Translations under genes and position numbers: made by a program | Assembly: GCA_963170185.1 (NCBI GenBank) | Contig: CAUJGS010000063.1 | Span: 1 to 37,690 of the forward strand | Length of the DNA stretch: 37,690 bases | Source: Bdellovibrionota bacterium | Lineage (GTDB): Bacteria > Bdellovibrionota > Bdellovibrionia > Bdellovibrionales > JAMPXM01 | Direction: 5' to 3' | The notes under the pieces: model-generated | What the model was told of the DNA's origin: nothing | Databases searched by the model: none | The model's input: only the letters and a program-made list of their open reading frames with translations | Part shown: piece by piece, positions 1 to 7,476 of the stretch | Layout: every line of letters starts with the position of its first letter | Position numbering within the stretch: position 1 is the first letter of the stretch

Positions 1-1
1 C

Positions 2-910
2 CCCGAGATCGTAAAGTCGCTCGCTCGTCACGCCAAGCTCATGGCCGCTGGCCGTGGCATTCGCCTGCACTTTGATATCGTCACCAACGGCACTTTGGTG
101 AATGCAGAAGCCGCGGAACTCCTGGCAAGCCTTAACGCCAATGTCACGATCTCGATCGACGGAGCCCCCGAAGACAATGACCGCGCACGCGTCACGAAGT
201 CTGGTCGCGGCTCAAGTGCCATGATCCTTAAGGGCCTTGCCGAACTCGTAAAAGTTCGCGAGCGCTTGGGCTCGCTGACGGCCGGAGCGGTCTTCGGCAA
301 ACATAATTTGAATGTCGTAAAAGCTTGGGAGTTTTTGTCGGCCTACCCATTTGATTCGATCAAATTCGACTTCGCAGCGGAAACGGACGATGACGAGGCT
401 TCACGCGAATTCGCCCGCCAGGTCTCGGAAGTCGCCGATCTCGCCGTCGCCAAAGGTGGCGAGCGCGAACTTCGCAGGCTTCACACGTTTGATCACCTCT
501 TTCGCGCACTCGACGACAAGGCTCGCATCCAGAACCACTGCTTGGCTGGCAAGAACCATATGCAGCTTGATACCAACGGCAAGCTGACAGCGTGCCAGTG
601 GTTTGTCGGTCAAAAAGACGAAGAGTTCGGGAGCGCTAAAGAACTTGATCTCAGCCTTGAGAACCCCATGCTCAAGGGCTTCTCGCAGCCACTCATTGAA
701 AAGAATGGCTGTGGTTCGTGCTGGGCTCGCCACATTTGCGGTGGCGGCTGCATGCACGTGAACAAAGTAAAAAACGGAAATAAACACAAGGTGGACCAAG
801 CCTTTTGTGAGAGAACCAGAACCATCATCGCCAAAGGAATTGAACGATATGCTGAATCAAGGTATGACAACCCACGACGAAACATCGGAGACGCCAGTGA
901 AGTTCATTAA
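2..910 (+). CDS. Radical SAM/SPASM peptide maturase (5' truncated)
   Basis: The frame is open from base 2, before the first ATG at 41, so the N-terminus with the CxxxCxxC radical SAM cluster motif lies outside the window. What remains is the back half of the barrel (SIDGAPEDND...R, typical of anSME/PqqE/QhpD-like enzymes) and a SPASM domain. The SPASM cysteines are clear: CLAGKNH...GKLTAC (a GX4C element), then CGSCWARHICGGGC (CX2CX5CX3C), then a last Cys 18 residues on (FCERT). SPASM enzymes use S-adenosylmethionine and extra 4Fe-4S clusters to modify peptides or proteins, often making thioether or other crosslinks. The 3' end overlaps the next small ORF by 62 nt, which suggests translational coupling with a possible substrate. 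The subfamily cannot be assigned without the N-terminus; a protein substrate (QhpD or anSME type) remains possible. Confidence 0.9.
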   Translation, partial: PEIVKSLARHAKLMAAGRGIRLHFDIVTNGTLVNAEAAELLASLNANVTISIDGAPEDNDRARVTKSGRGSSAMILKGLAELVKVRERLGSLTAGAVFGKHNLNVVKAWEFLSAYPFDSIKFDFAAETDDDEASREFARQVSEVADLAVAKGGERELRRLHTFDHLFRALDDKARIQNHCLAGKNHMQLDTNGKLTACQWFVGQKDEEFGSAKELDLSLENPMLKGFSQPLIEKNGCGSCWARHICGGGCMHVNKVKNGNKHKVDQAFCERTRTIIAKGIERYAESRYDNPRRNIGDASEVH

Positions 911-1127
911 AAAACTCAATTCGAACACGACAGCTGGTGTCGGCTCTTCTGCTGAAACTTCTAACGACCATGGTCTCCATGTCGTGGAAGGCTCGAACTC
1001 GCAAGCGGGAGCTTCGAGCACTGAGGCAACGGCGGGCCGTGTTTCTGTCACGGCGGCTAACCCTCATCAACCATCGATGGAGAGACCGGGCGGCGGCTGC
1101 ATTCCGGTAAAAGGTCTCGATCGATAA
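849..1127 (+). CDS. Small ORF, candidate RiPP precursor peptide
   Basis: This 92-aa ORF begins inside the end of the radical SAM gene. ATG 849 is preceded by AAAGGAA (833-839) at good spacing; ATG 864 is an alternative start. The peptide has a charged, leader-like start (ETPVKFIKKLNSN), a long Ser/Thr/Ala/Gly/Asn-rich middle, and a C-terminus ending RPGGGCIPVKGLDR with one Cys. It has no signal peptide, transmembrane segment or recognised domain. A small low-complexity peptide with a Gly-Gly-Gly-Cys C-terminal core next to a SPASM maturase is the usual layout of a ribosomally made, radical-SAM-modified peptide. I do not recognise the family. That it is translated, and that it is the maturase substrate, are both inferences. 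It could also be a small accessory protein. Confidence 0.6.
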   Translation: MLNQGMTTHDETSETPVKFIKKLNSNTTAGVGSSAETSNDHGLHVVEGSNSQAGASSTEATAGRVSVTAANPHQPSMERPGGGCIPVKGLDR

Positions 1128-1148
1128 TTTCCCCGTTTGGATTTTCAA

Positions 1149-3050
1149 ATGGCCAAAAAGTGGAAACCAGCGCTCGTTCATTTATCGCGAGCGCTCTTTG
1201 CGGCCGCAATCACGGCGATTCTCGCGCAGTTCCCATTCGACTACATCGAATCATTCACTTACGACCTGCGTGTTCGCGTAACTCCTCCGCCTACTCCCTC
1301 TGGCCATATCGAAACCATTGTCGTGGATTTCGCGACAATGAAGGAACTGGGCCGGGCACCTTCGGCCAATGACTTCCGACTGGTCCTAGAAAAGCTCTCG
1401 CATGCCGGGGCCGACACAATCATATCGCTTATCAATCTGTCTGAAACCGTCGGCTCCAACGACGAAAGCCGAATGTTAGCAAGCACGGCGATCGGGATTC
1501 CGCGTTTCATGGTCGCACTTGACGATGTCCCGCTTGAGGGCGAACAAGATGCGCTTAAGCTCCCGACGCCGTTTGAGAAAGTCCCAGCTGTCAGCGCACC
1601 GGTACCGATTGATCGCAATATCTTCGCTCGCGACGACGTCACTCGCCGCATGATGCTGGCTTATCAGGGGCTACCCACAATGTACCCGCTCATCGCGGCT
1701 CGGTTTCGCGACGATCTTAAATCGAAGGCCATAAGCACGAATGCCGCTCACGAGACTACCGGTCACGAAAGTGCCGACGGCAAATCCGGATATAATTCGA
1801 ATGATTTTCGCGGCGTGTTTGACTACCTGAAGAGCGACCAGGCCTTCGTGAAATTCGCGCCCACCGGCACTTACCAAGCCACGAGCTTTCTTTCGATTTT
1901 GAATGGCACCATCGACACGTCTCGCTTCAAAAACAAGATCGTGATCATCGGCCGCGATATTCAAACCACCTCACGCGACTACGTCCGCACACCCTTCTCA
2001 CGCGATATCGTGGCCATGACGATCGTGGAACTTGCGGCAAACTCGCTGGAAACCCTCATCCAAAATACAGCCCCTAAGCGCGCGCCAGATTGGATCAACT
2101 CCGTCATCACCGGAATCATCTCCTACTTCACGGTTATCGTTGTCCTGACGGCGACGCCAACGACGGGACTCCTGCTTCTGGGTTCGACTTTGGGAATGTA
2201 CTTTTTGATATCGGTTCTAACACTCTGGCTTGGAGGGTACTGGATCGGCGTCGCTCACCCCTTCATCGCGATCTTCATCTGCTACTACTTTTTCATCCCC
2301 TATCGCCTCATCATCGAAAATCGCCGCAGCTGGGAGTACTACCAAAAGAACAAGCTACTTACTCAAGTTGAAGAGCTGAAAACAAACTTCCTGTCGATGA
2401 TGTCACACGACCTGAAGACTCCTATCGCGCGCATTCAAGGCATGGCCGATGTCGTTCGTGGCGACTCCAACCCTCTTTCACCAAGGCAAAAAGAAGCCAT
2501 CGACACACTCAAGCGCTCGAGCGACGAACTTTTGGAGTTCGTCTCAGGCATCCTGAGCCTCGGCCGAATCGAGTCCAAAGCGATCCAGCTTCACATGCAC
2601 TCCAAAGACGTGAATGCCCTAGTACGCGAGGTGAGCGCCAAGCTCGAGTACCTCGCACGCTCTAAAAACATCGAAGTTCGAACCGAACTTGAGCCCTTGT
2701 TTAGCATTCGCATGGACGTCGATCTCATCCGCCAGGTGCTACAAAACCTCATTGAAAATGCGATCAAATACAGCCCAGAGGGCTCTTCGATCCTGGTGAC
2801 TTCTGAAGAGCGAGATGGGCATATCGTCGTACAGGTCGCCGACCAGGGTCCCGGTATCCCCGAGGATGAACTTCCTCACATCTTTATGAAATTTTATCGC
2901 AGTCGGAACGCCAAGGGCTCATCCATTAAGGGCTCAGGCTTAGGTCTCTATCTTGCTAAATATTTTGTGGAATTGCACAAAGGACGGGTCTCAGTGGACT
3001 CGACCCTGGGGCAAGGGTCTACATTCACGGTCGAATTGCCGACCGAATGA
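1149..3050 (+). CDS. CHASE2-domain sensor histidine kinase
   Basis: This membrane histidine kinase is about 633 aa. ATG 1149 (MAKKWKP) is preferred over a TTG in frame at 1137, although neither has a strong ribosome site. TM1 is near residues 10-27. An extracytoplasmic region of roughly 270 residues follows that fits CHASE2 (start FDYIESFTYDLRVR, end KIVIIGRD...SRDYVRTPFSRD). Three closely spaced TM segments around residues 315-400 are typical for CHASE2 kinases. The HisKA box is SMMSHDLKTPIARIQG with phospho-acceptor His420. The ATPase domain has an N box (NLIENAIKYSPEG), G1 (ADQGPGIPEDE) and G2 (KGSGLGLYLAKYF). It lies 21 nt after the small peptide ORF and is followed by a sigma-54 response regulator, its likely partner. 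CHASE2 ligands are generally unknown; sensing of the neighbouring peptide is only a hypothesis. Confidence 0.9.
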   Translation: MAKKWKPALVHLSRALFAAAITAILAQFPFDYIESFTYDLRVRVTPPPTPSGHIETIVVDFATMKELGRAPSANDFRLVLEKLSHAGADTIISLINLSETVGSNDESRMLASTAIGIPRFMVALDDVPLEGEQDALKLPTPFEKVPAVSAPVPIDRNIFARDDVTRRMMLAYQGLPTMYPLIAARFRDDLKSKAISTNAAHETTGHESADGKSGYNSNDFRGVFDYLKSDQAFVKFAPTGTYQATSFLSILNGTIDTSRFKNKIVIIGRDIQTTSRDYVRTPFSRDIVAMTIVELAANSLETLIQNTAPKRAPDWINSVITGIISYFTVIVVLTATPTTGLLLLGSTLGMYFLISVLTLWLGGYWIGVAHPFIAIFICYYFFIPYRLIIENRRSWEYYQKNKLLTQVEELKTNFLSMMSHDLKTPIARIQGMADVVRGDSNPLSPRQKEAIDTLKRSSDELLEFVSGILSLGRIESKAIQLHMHSKDVNALVREVSAKLEYLARSKNIEVRTELEPLFSIRMDVDLIRQVLQNLIENAIKYSPEGSSILVTSEERDGHIVVQVADQGPGIPEDELPHIFMKFYRSRNAKGSSIKGSGLGLYLAKYFVELHKGRVSVDSTLGQGSTFTVELPTE

Positions 3051-3116
3051 TGGTACAAGACCCCGAGCTATTTGGTGGTCTTTTCAACTGGTATCAACTT
3101 AGTTAGTGAGGGGCTG

Positions 3117-4724
3117 ATGCTTCGTATTCTTGTCGTGGATGATGATGCGGGACTCCGATTCTCGGTTCGCGAAGCGCTTGCAACCAAACAAGCGCCCTCG
3201 GCGGCTAATCGCTACGAAATCGTCGAAGCACAAGATGGCCTAGAGGCCGTCGAAAAAGTGCGAGCTTCGCGCTTTGATCTCGTCATGCTCGACGTCGATA
3301 TGCCCAATCTTTCGGGTCTCGAAGCCCTGAAGCTGATCAAGGAACATGACCCTTCGATTCAAGTCATCATCATGACCGCTTACGCGAACATCGACGACGC
3401 TGTCACAGCCGTCAAAGAAGGCGCTTACAACTACCTCTCAAAGCCCATCAGCTCGGAAGACCTGCTGGCGATGACCGAGCGAGCACTTAAGGCACAGAGC
3501 CTGATCTCCAGCATCGCGGCAAGTGCGCCCGTTCTTACCGAAGCCGGCCGCAAGATTATCGGATCTTCTAACGAGATGCAGAAGGTTTTTAACATCATCA
3601 ATCGTCTCTCGAAGGTCGACACACCGGTTCTCATTCGCGGTGCCTCGGGAACGGGTAAAGAACTCGTCGCACGAGCCGTTCACTACAATAGCTCGCGCAA
3701 AGACGGAAAGTTCGTTGCGATCAACTGCTCGGCAATCCCAGAGAACCTTTTTGAAAGTGAGCTTTTTGGCCACGAAAAGGGATCATTCACGGGCGCGCAT
3801 GAACGCAAAATCGGAAAGTTCCAATATGCCGAGGGCGGAACACTCTTCCTGGACGAGCTTGGTGAAATGCCGGTCACGATGCAGGTAAAACTGCTTCGTG
3901 TTCTTCAAGAGAAGGTGTTCACACCGGTTGGATCGAATCGTGAGATCGAGTCCAACGTTCGCGTGATCGCGGCGACCAATCGCCCACTTGAAGAGATGAT
4001 CCAAAGCGGAAAGTTCCGCGAAGATCTCTATTACCGCCTCAACGTTGTTCCGATCTACTTGCCTGCACTTGCGGAACGCAAAAACGATCTCGAAAATCTG
4101 GTCAATGGCTTCATCAAGAAGTTCAATCTGGCTCACGGCAAGCGCATCACAAACATCGCAGCCGATGCTTTGGCAGTTTTCAAACGCTACACATGGCCAG
4201 GCAACATCCGGGAACTTGAAAACGTGATCGAGCACTGCTTCATCTTGGAGTCGAGCAACACGCTGACTTTGAGCTCGATTCCGGAGAACGTTCTCTCGGC
4301 GGTTGGTGTTCAGCTAAACGGCACGGGGCTAGAAGCCTTGATGAACAGTGAAGCCACCGCAAAAGCGGTTCTCGCACAAGCGGCGCTTACCCAATCTGGC
4401 ACTGTCGTTCTGAGCACGGCAAGCGGCGACGATGGTGATGACGACCTCCAGGCCGAGAGTGTTTCGGATGACTCTTTGGATCTTGGAGATAGCGACGCCG
4501 AACTTGGCGAAGACGGTGAACTCACTGTTTCGATTGGCGGCGACACGTTGGACTTCAACAAACACAAAGAAGCCTTCGAGCGCGAGTTTATTGTAAAGGC
4601 GCTTAAGACATTCAAGGGCCGGATCAATCAAACGGCCCTTCACGCCAATATCCCGAAGAAGACACTTCTTCGAAAGATTGAAAAATACGGTATCGTCGCT
4701 CGCGACTATGCAGATCCGAAGTGA
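3117..4724 (+). CDS. Sigma-54-dependent response regulator (NtrC family)
   Basis: ATG 3117 is chosen because GAGGGG sits just upstream; an in-frame TTG at 3072 would add 15 unlikely residues. The protein is about 535 aa. It has a receiver domain (VVDDDAG acidic pair, phospho-acceptor Asp59 in LDVDMP, Thr in MTAYAN, Lys in LSKPIS) and a sigma-54 AAA+ domain (Walker A GASGTGKE at 175-182, sigma-54 contact loop GSFTGA at 222-227, Walker B TLFLDELGE, R finger region FREDLYYRLNV). A C-terminal Fis-type helix-turn-helix (NQTALHANIPKKTLLRKIEKYG) completes it. The contact loop has Ser in place of the usual second Ala (GAFTGA). A very acidic, Asp/Glu/Ser-rich linker of about 90 residues separates the AAA+ and DNA-binding domains. 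It probably takes phosphate from the kinase just upstream and activates sigma-54 promoters. No clear -24/-12 target promoter was recognised in the window. Confidence 0.93.
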   Translation: MLRILVVDDDAGLRFSVREALATKQAPSAANRYEIVEAQDGLEAVEKVRASRFDLVMLDVDMPNLSGLEALKLIKEHDPSIQVIIMTAYANIDDAVTAVKEGAYNYLSKPISSEDLLAMTERALKAQSLISSIAASAPVLTEAGRKIIGSSNEMQKVFNIINRLSKVDTPVLIRGASGTGKELVARAVHYNSSRKDGKFVAINCSAIPENLFESELFGHEKGSFTGAHERKIGKFQYAEGGTLFLDELGEMPVTMQVKLLRVLQEKVFTPVGSNREIESNVRVIAATNRPLEEMIQSGKFREDLYYRLNVVPIYLPALAERKNDLENLVNGFIKKFNLAHGKRITNIAADALAVFKRYTWPGNIRELENVIEHCFILESSNTLTLSSIPENVLSAVGVQLNGTGLEALMNSEATAKAVLAQAALTQSGTVVLSTASGDDGDDDLQAESVSDDSLDLGDSDAELGEDGELTVSIGGDTLDFNKHKEAFEREFIVKALKTFKGRINQTALHANIPKKTLLRKIEKYGIVARDYADPK

Positions 4725-4768
4725 GGGCCGACCCGAAATAAGGGCCGACCGAAGTTAGGACATAGGTC

Positions 4769-6682
4769 TCAAGGGACCGCGTCACCAGCGCCACCGATAT
4801 CGGTGGCGTTGTCGTTTTCGGAGTCTAGCTCCCCTGGCTTACCCGAGGCGTTTCTAGCGTTGCGCCGAAGCGCTTCTTCGTAGACGGATCCGCCGCTTTC
4901 TTTGGCGAGACTTTGTGCAATTCCGTCGACGATTTTGGCGACTTTCGCATCTTTAAAGACAAGAACCTGCTCGTTGTTTGTCTCGGCACCCTCGCTAAAA
5001 TTAAAGGACGTTCCCACAACGGCAAAGTCGCCAACCGACATCAGCTTGTGATGAATCTTGGCCGAAACATCGTACTTCTTGCCCTTCCAGCTCACGACGG
5101 AGTTCCCGTAGATCTTCGGCGCAATCCGCACCTGCCTACGAAGACGGCGAAGCTGAGTCGGCGTGAGTTGCTTTTTCCAAGGGTTTTCCGAGTCTTCCAA
5201 GAAACGTGAAATCTTGCGCTGGATATTGCCTCCGCGCGGACCCACCAAGTGCAGTGTCTCGTTTTCACGTTTTAACCCAGACATTTTAAGAAACTGACTC
5301 CAACCCTGCATCGCAAATGGTGTGTCACCGACACTTAAGAAATCAAACTTTCCAGTCGCTTGGTAATCGCGAATTGCGCGCGCCAAGAGAGCGTCGGATA
5401 CGGCTTGCGCCGAGTAAGCGAACTGCACCAAACGCACGGGACCTTCGGACTTTTCGATGATGTGCGCCAAGAGATTGCGATTCACACCGCGGTAACTTCC
5501 GCCCGGAGTAAACGAAATGAGAAAGCTTCCTTCTGGGTAGGCTTCCAGCGTGTAAGGGTCCGTATCGGGCCCCGTGATTTGATAAGATCCGGAGGTTGGA
5601 TAACTCGAGCCTCGAAGGGCGAGTTCCGGCGAGAAGGTTTTAGAAAGCTCGTGATAGATGAGATTGGCGGCAAGCCAGCTCTTCATCGTTAAAACATGGT
5701 TCGCGTTTGGTACCGATTCACGAGGGCGAGGCGAAAGATCCTTTAAGTCCCCTTCCGGACCAAGGCAGCTCTGCGTGAGATTTCCGCTAGAGAAAAGTGC
5801 TCGTGCTTTTTCCGGATTCGTCCAGTCGATCGCCGCCATCTTTTGATGATTGATCCCGACCGAGTCGACAGCAACGACACGCACTCCACCCGAAACCAGT
5901 TTGTCATGAATCGCCTGAATATTTGCTTTGGCGACGATCACATCTTGATCGATTCCAACCGTTACTTCGACGCCGCGACCGACGGCCGAGATGAGATCGT
6001 GCGCCACGTCCTCGAGGTCAAATTCGTAGACGTTGAGGATCAGCTCCTTTTCGGCTGAGCGTAGGAATTCGCGCCAAACCTGAACAAGATTCGACGAGCG
6101 CACACGACGTGTTCCGAGACGGTAATCATGGGAGACGAAAAATTGAAGGTCCGAATAGCCGGGCCGCCCAGTCGGCGGAATTAGTCGAACGTGTTTGGTC
6201 GGATCTGAAGAAGGTGGCTGCGCCGAAAGCTCTCCGTATAGGGCTTCGAGCGATTCACTTAAAGACTTTGGCTTTGCCTGCATGAAGTCGACGGCTTCAC
6301 TTTCGACGATTCCGCGAACAACAGGAATCTTTGCCGGCTTCTCGGCGTTTTTCCGTGCCTCGCGCTTTTCCTGAGTGAGCCGAATCAATTCGCGAGACTT
6401 CGCAAACGCGCGCGCAAGGTCTGGTTCGGCTGCTTGCACCGCTGTTTCGTTTCGGGTTTCGTTTCCAGTTCCGTTACCAGATTCGCTACTAGATGGATGG
6501 CGCGGCAAGACCGCGCCCGATGTTTTACCAAAAACACTTACAGAACCACTTCCCCCGCCGCCGTGAGCACAACCCGTGATGAGCACCGCAAAGAGCGCCA
6601 TCGCAAAGCACCAAAAAGCGAAATCTTGAGATTTAAGCGACTTTGTTCGCTGCATCGTTGGGCCCATATGTGTTTTGTCCAT
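4769..6682 (-). CDS. Phospholipase D-fold lipoprotein
   Basis: This is an exported lipoprotein: a hydrophobic segment ends in the lipobox LITGC, then a Gly/Ser-rich linker. Three in-frame ATGs lie before the signal (6682, 6667, 6655) and none has an ideal ribosome site, so the exact start is uncertain; the lipoprotein signal is intact from any of them. Two HKD-type motifs mark the PLD superfamily. The first is canonical (HQKMAAID, with SSGNLT downstream). The second reads HHKLMSVGD followed by GTSFNFSEG, with Gly at the usual Asp position and Asp one residue later. Such enzymes cleave or transfer phosphodiester bonds of phospholipids or nucleic acids; the substrate here is unknown. A weak minus-strand promoter (TTTGAT, 16 nt, TAATTT; + strand 6700-6727) lies upstream. 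The last codons contain a perfect 20-bp palindrome. Confidence 0.82.
   Translation of the reverse strand: MDKTHMGPTMQRTKSLKSQDFAFWCFAMALFAVLITGCAHGGGGSGSVSVFGKTSGAVLPRHPSSSESGNGTGNETRNETAVQAAEPDLARAFAKSRELIRLTQEKREARKNAEKPAKIPVVRGIVESEAVDFMQAKPKSLSESLEALYGELSAQPPSSDPTKHVRLIPPTGRPGYSDLQFFVSHDYRLGTRRVRSSNLVQVWREFLRSAEKELILNVYEFDLEDVAHDLISAVGRGVEVTVGIDQDVIVAKANIQAIHDKLVSGGVRVVAVDSVGINHQKMAAIDWTNPEKARALFSSGNLTQSCLGPEGDLKDLSPRPRESVPNANHVLTMKSWLAANLIYHELSKTFSPELALRGSSYPTSGSYQITGPDTDPYTLEAYPEGSFLISFTPGGSYRGVNRNLLAHIIEKSEGPVRLVQFAYSAQAVSDALLARAIRDYQATGKFDFLSVGDTPFAMQGWSQFLKMSGLKRENETLHLVGPRGGNIQRKISRFLEDSENPWKKQLTPTQLRRLRRQVRIAPKIYGNSVVSWKGKKYDVSAKIHHKLMSVGDFAVVGTSFNFSEGAETNNEQVLVFKDAKVAKIVDGIAQSLAKESGGSVYEEALRRNARNASGKPGELDSENDNATDIGGAGDAVP
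4789..4808. repeat. Perfect 20-bp palindrome
   Basis: The ten bases CGCCACCGAT are followed directly by their reverse complement. With one wobble the symmetry extends three more base pairs on each side. It lies inside the last codons of the PLD lipoprotein gene and 64 nt after the convergent response-regulator gene ends. On the + strand a moderately T-rich stretch (TTGTCGTTTTCG) follows, so it may serve as a weak terminator for the + strand operon. A dyad protein-binding site is another reading. Confidence 0.5.
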
Positions 6683-6779
6683 CCCTTTAGAGTACAGCGA
6701 AATTATGCTGCACAAAACTTGATCAAAGTCTGAAATTTCCTTGAAACGAAAGGCGGACGCCCGCTACCGTCGCCCCCCT

Positions 6780-7397
6780 ATGTCATCCTTCGGTCTCCCA
6801 CCTGGTTCAACTCCCCACGCTACGCAGTACAGCCGTGTGGATCTACAGGCTGCGTTCAACTGGCTAGTCAATCAGCCAGACCATGTGCGCAAGCAGGCCT
6901 CGGACCCGGATCGTTTGATGACCCTGTACTACCGCTCAAGTGGTCGACCAAACGCGGAAACACATTCGGTTCGCACAGACTCTGTCAGGCTCGATACCTT
7001 AAGGATGGAGTCCTCGAGTTCGCGAATGGAAAGCGAAGCGCCCGTCAGCAGCCAGAACTTCTTGTCGGATCTTCGTCAGATAAATGAGGCCCTGCGTCAG
7101 TTCGAAAGCCCACAACCCGCTCCTGGAGCGGCTCCGGTGGCGCCACACGTTTCACACCATATCCCGCACCAAGCTCCGCATGGCTCTCAGCCGGGCCCCA
7201 TTCCGACGGCCGCCCACCCAGTTCCTGGTCCAGCCCCGGCGGCGACGCAGGCTCCATTGGCGCCCATCGCTCTCAACGCGCGCACACTCGAAGCCCTGCA
7301 AGAGGTTCGGGAGAAACTCAATCTCTCGTCAGATCTCGAGGCTTTGCAGATGCTCGTCTCGCTTGGCTACAAGCAGCTTAAACCGCTGATCGGTTGA
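6780..7397 (+). CDS. Hypothetical Pro/Ala-rich protein
   Basis: I do not recognise this protein of about 205 aa. ATG 6780 is chosen by position; an in-frame TTG at 6741 is possible and neither has a clear ribosome site. There is no signal peptide or membrane segment. The N-terminal ~60 residues look globular (VDLQAAFNWLVNQPDHVRKQ). A Ser/Arg-rich stretch and a long linker rich in Pro, Ala and His follow (about residues 110-165). The last ~40 residues form a compact amphipathic helical segment (LEALQEVREKLNLSSDLEALQMLVSLGYKQL) that resembles small oligomerisation or ribbon-helix-helix-like tails. It lies between the divergent PLD lipoprotein and ileS, with an 79-nt gap to ileS. A cytoplasmic adaptor or DNA-associated role is possible but unsupported. 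Confidence 0.65.
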   Translation: MSSFGLPPGSTPHATQYSRVDLQAAFNWLVNQPDHVRKQASDPDRLMTLYYRSSGRPNAETHSVRTDSVRLDTLRMESSSSRMESEAPVSSQNFLSDLRQINEALRQFESPQPAPGAAPVAPHVSHHIPHQAPHGSQPGPIPTAAHPVPGPAPAATQAPLAPIALNARTLEALQEVREKLNLSSDLEALQMLVSLGYKQLKPLIG

Positions 7398-7476
7398 ACG
7401 AAATTAACCACTCTATCCTCGCTGATCTACTAGGCCGAGCGTTGTTCGTCCCCAGCCTTCGTGCTAGATCATATCT

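Noticed and set aside
401-799. 132-codon minus-strand ORF
   Set aside because: It lies fully opposite the SPASM region, whose cysteine pattern proves the + strand frame; no ribosome site.
807-848. Upstream extension of the candidate precursor ORF
   Set aside because: ATG 849 has a better ribosome site and the extra residues lie deeper in the maturase gene.
3783-4235. 150-codon minus-strand ORF
   Set aside because: It is opposite the AAA+ domain of the response regulator, whose motifs are clear.
7398-7476. T-box or other riboswitch before ileS
   Set aside because: Only 79 bases, with no T-box sequence or stable antiterminator; this mechanism is not expected in this group.
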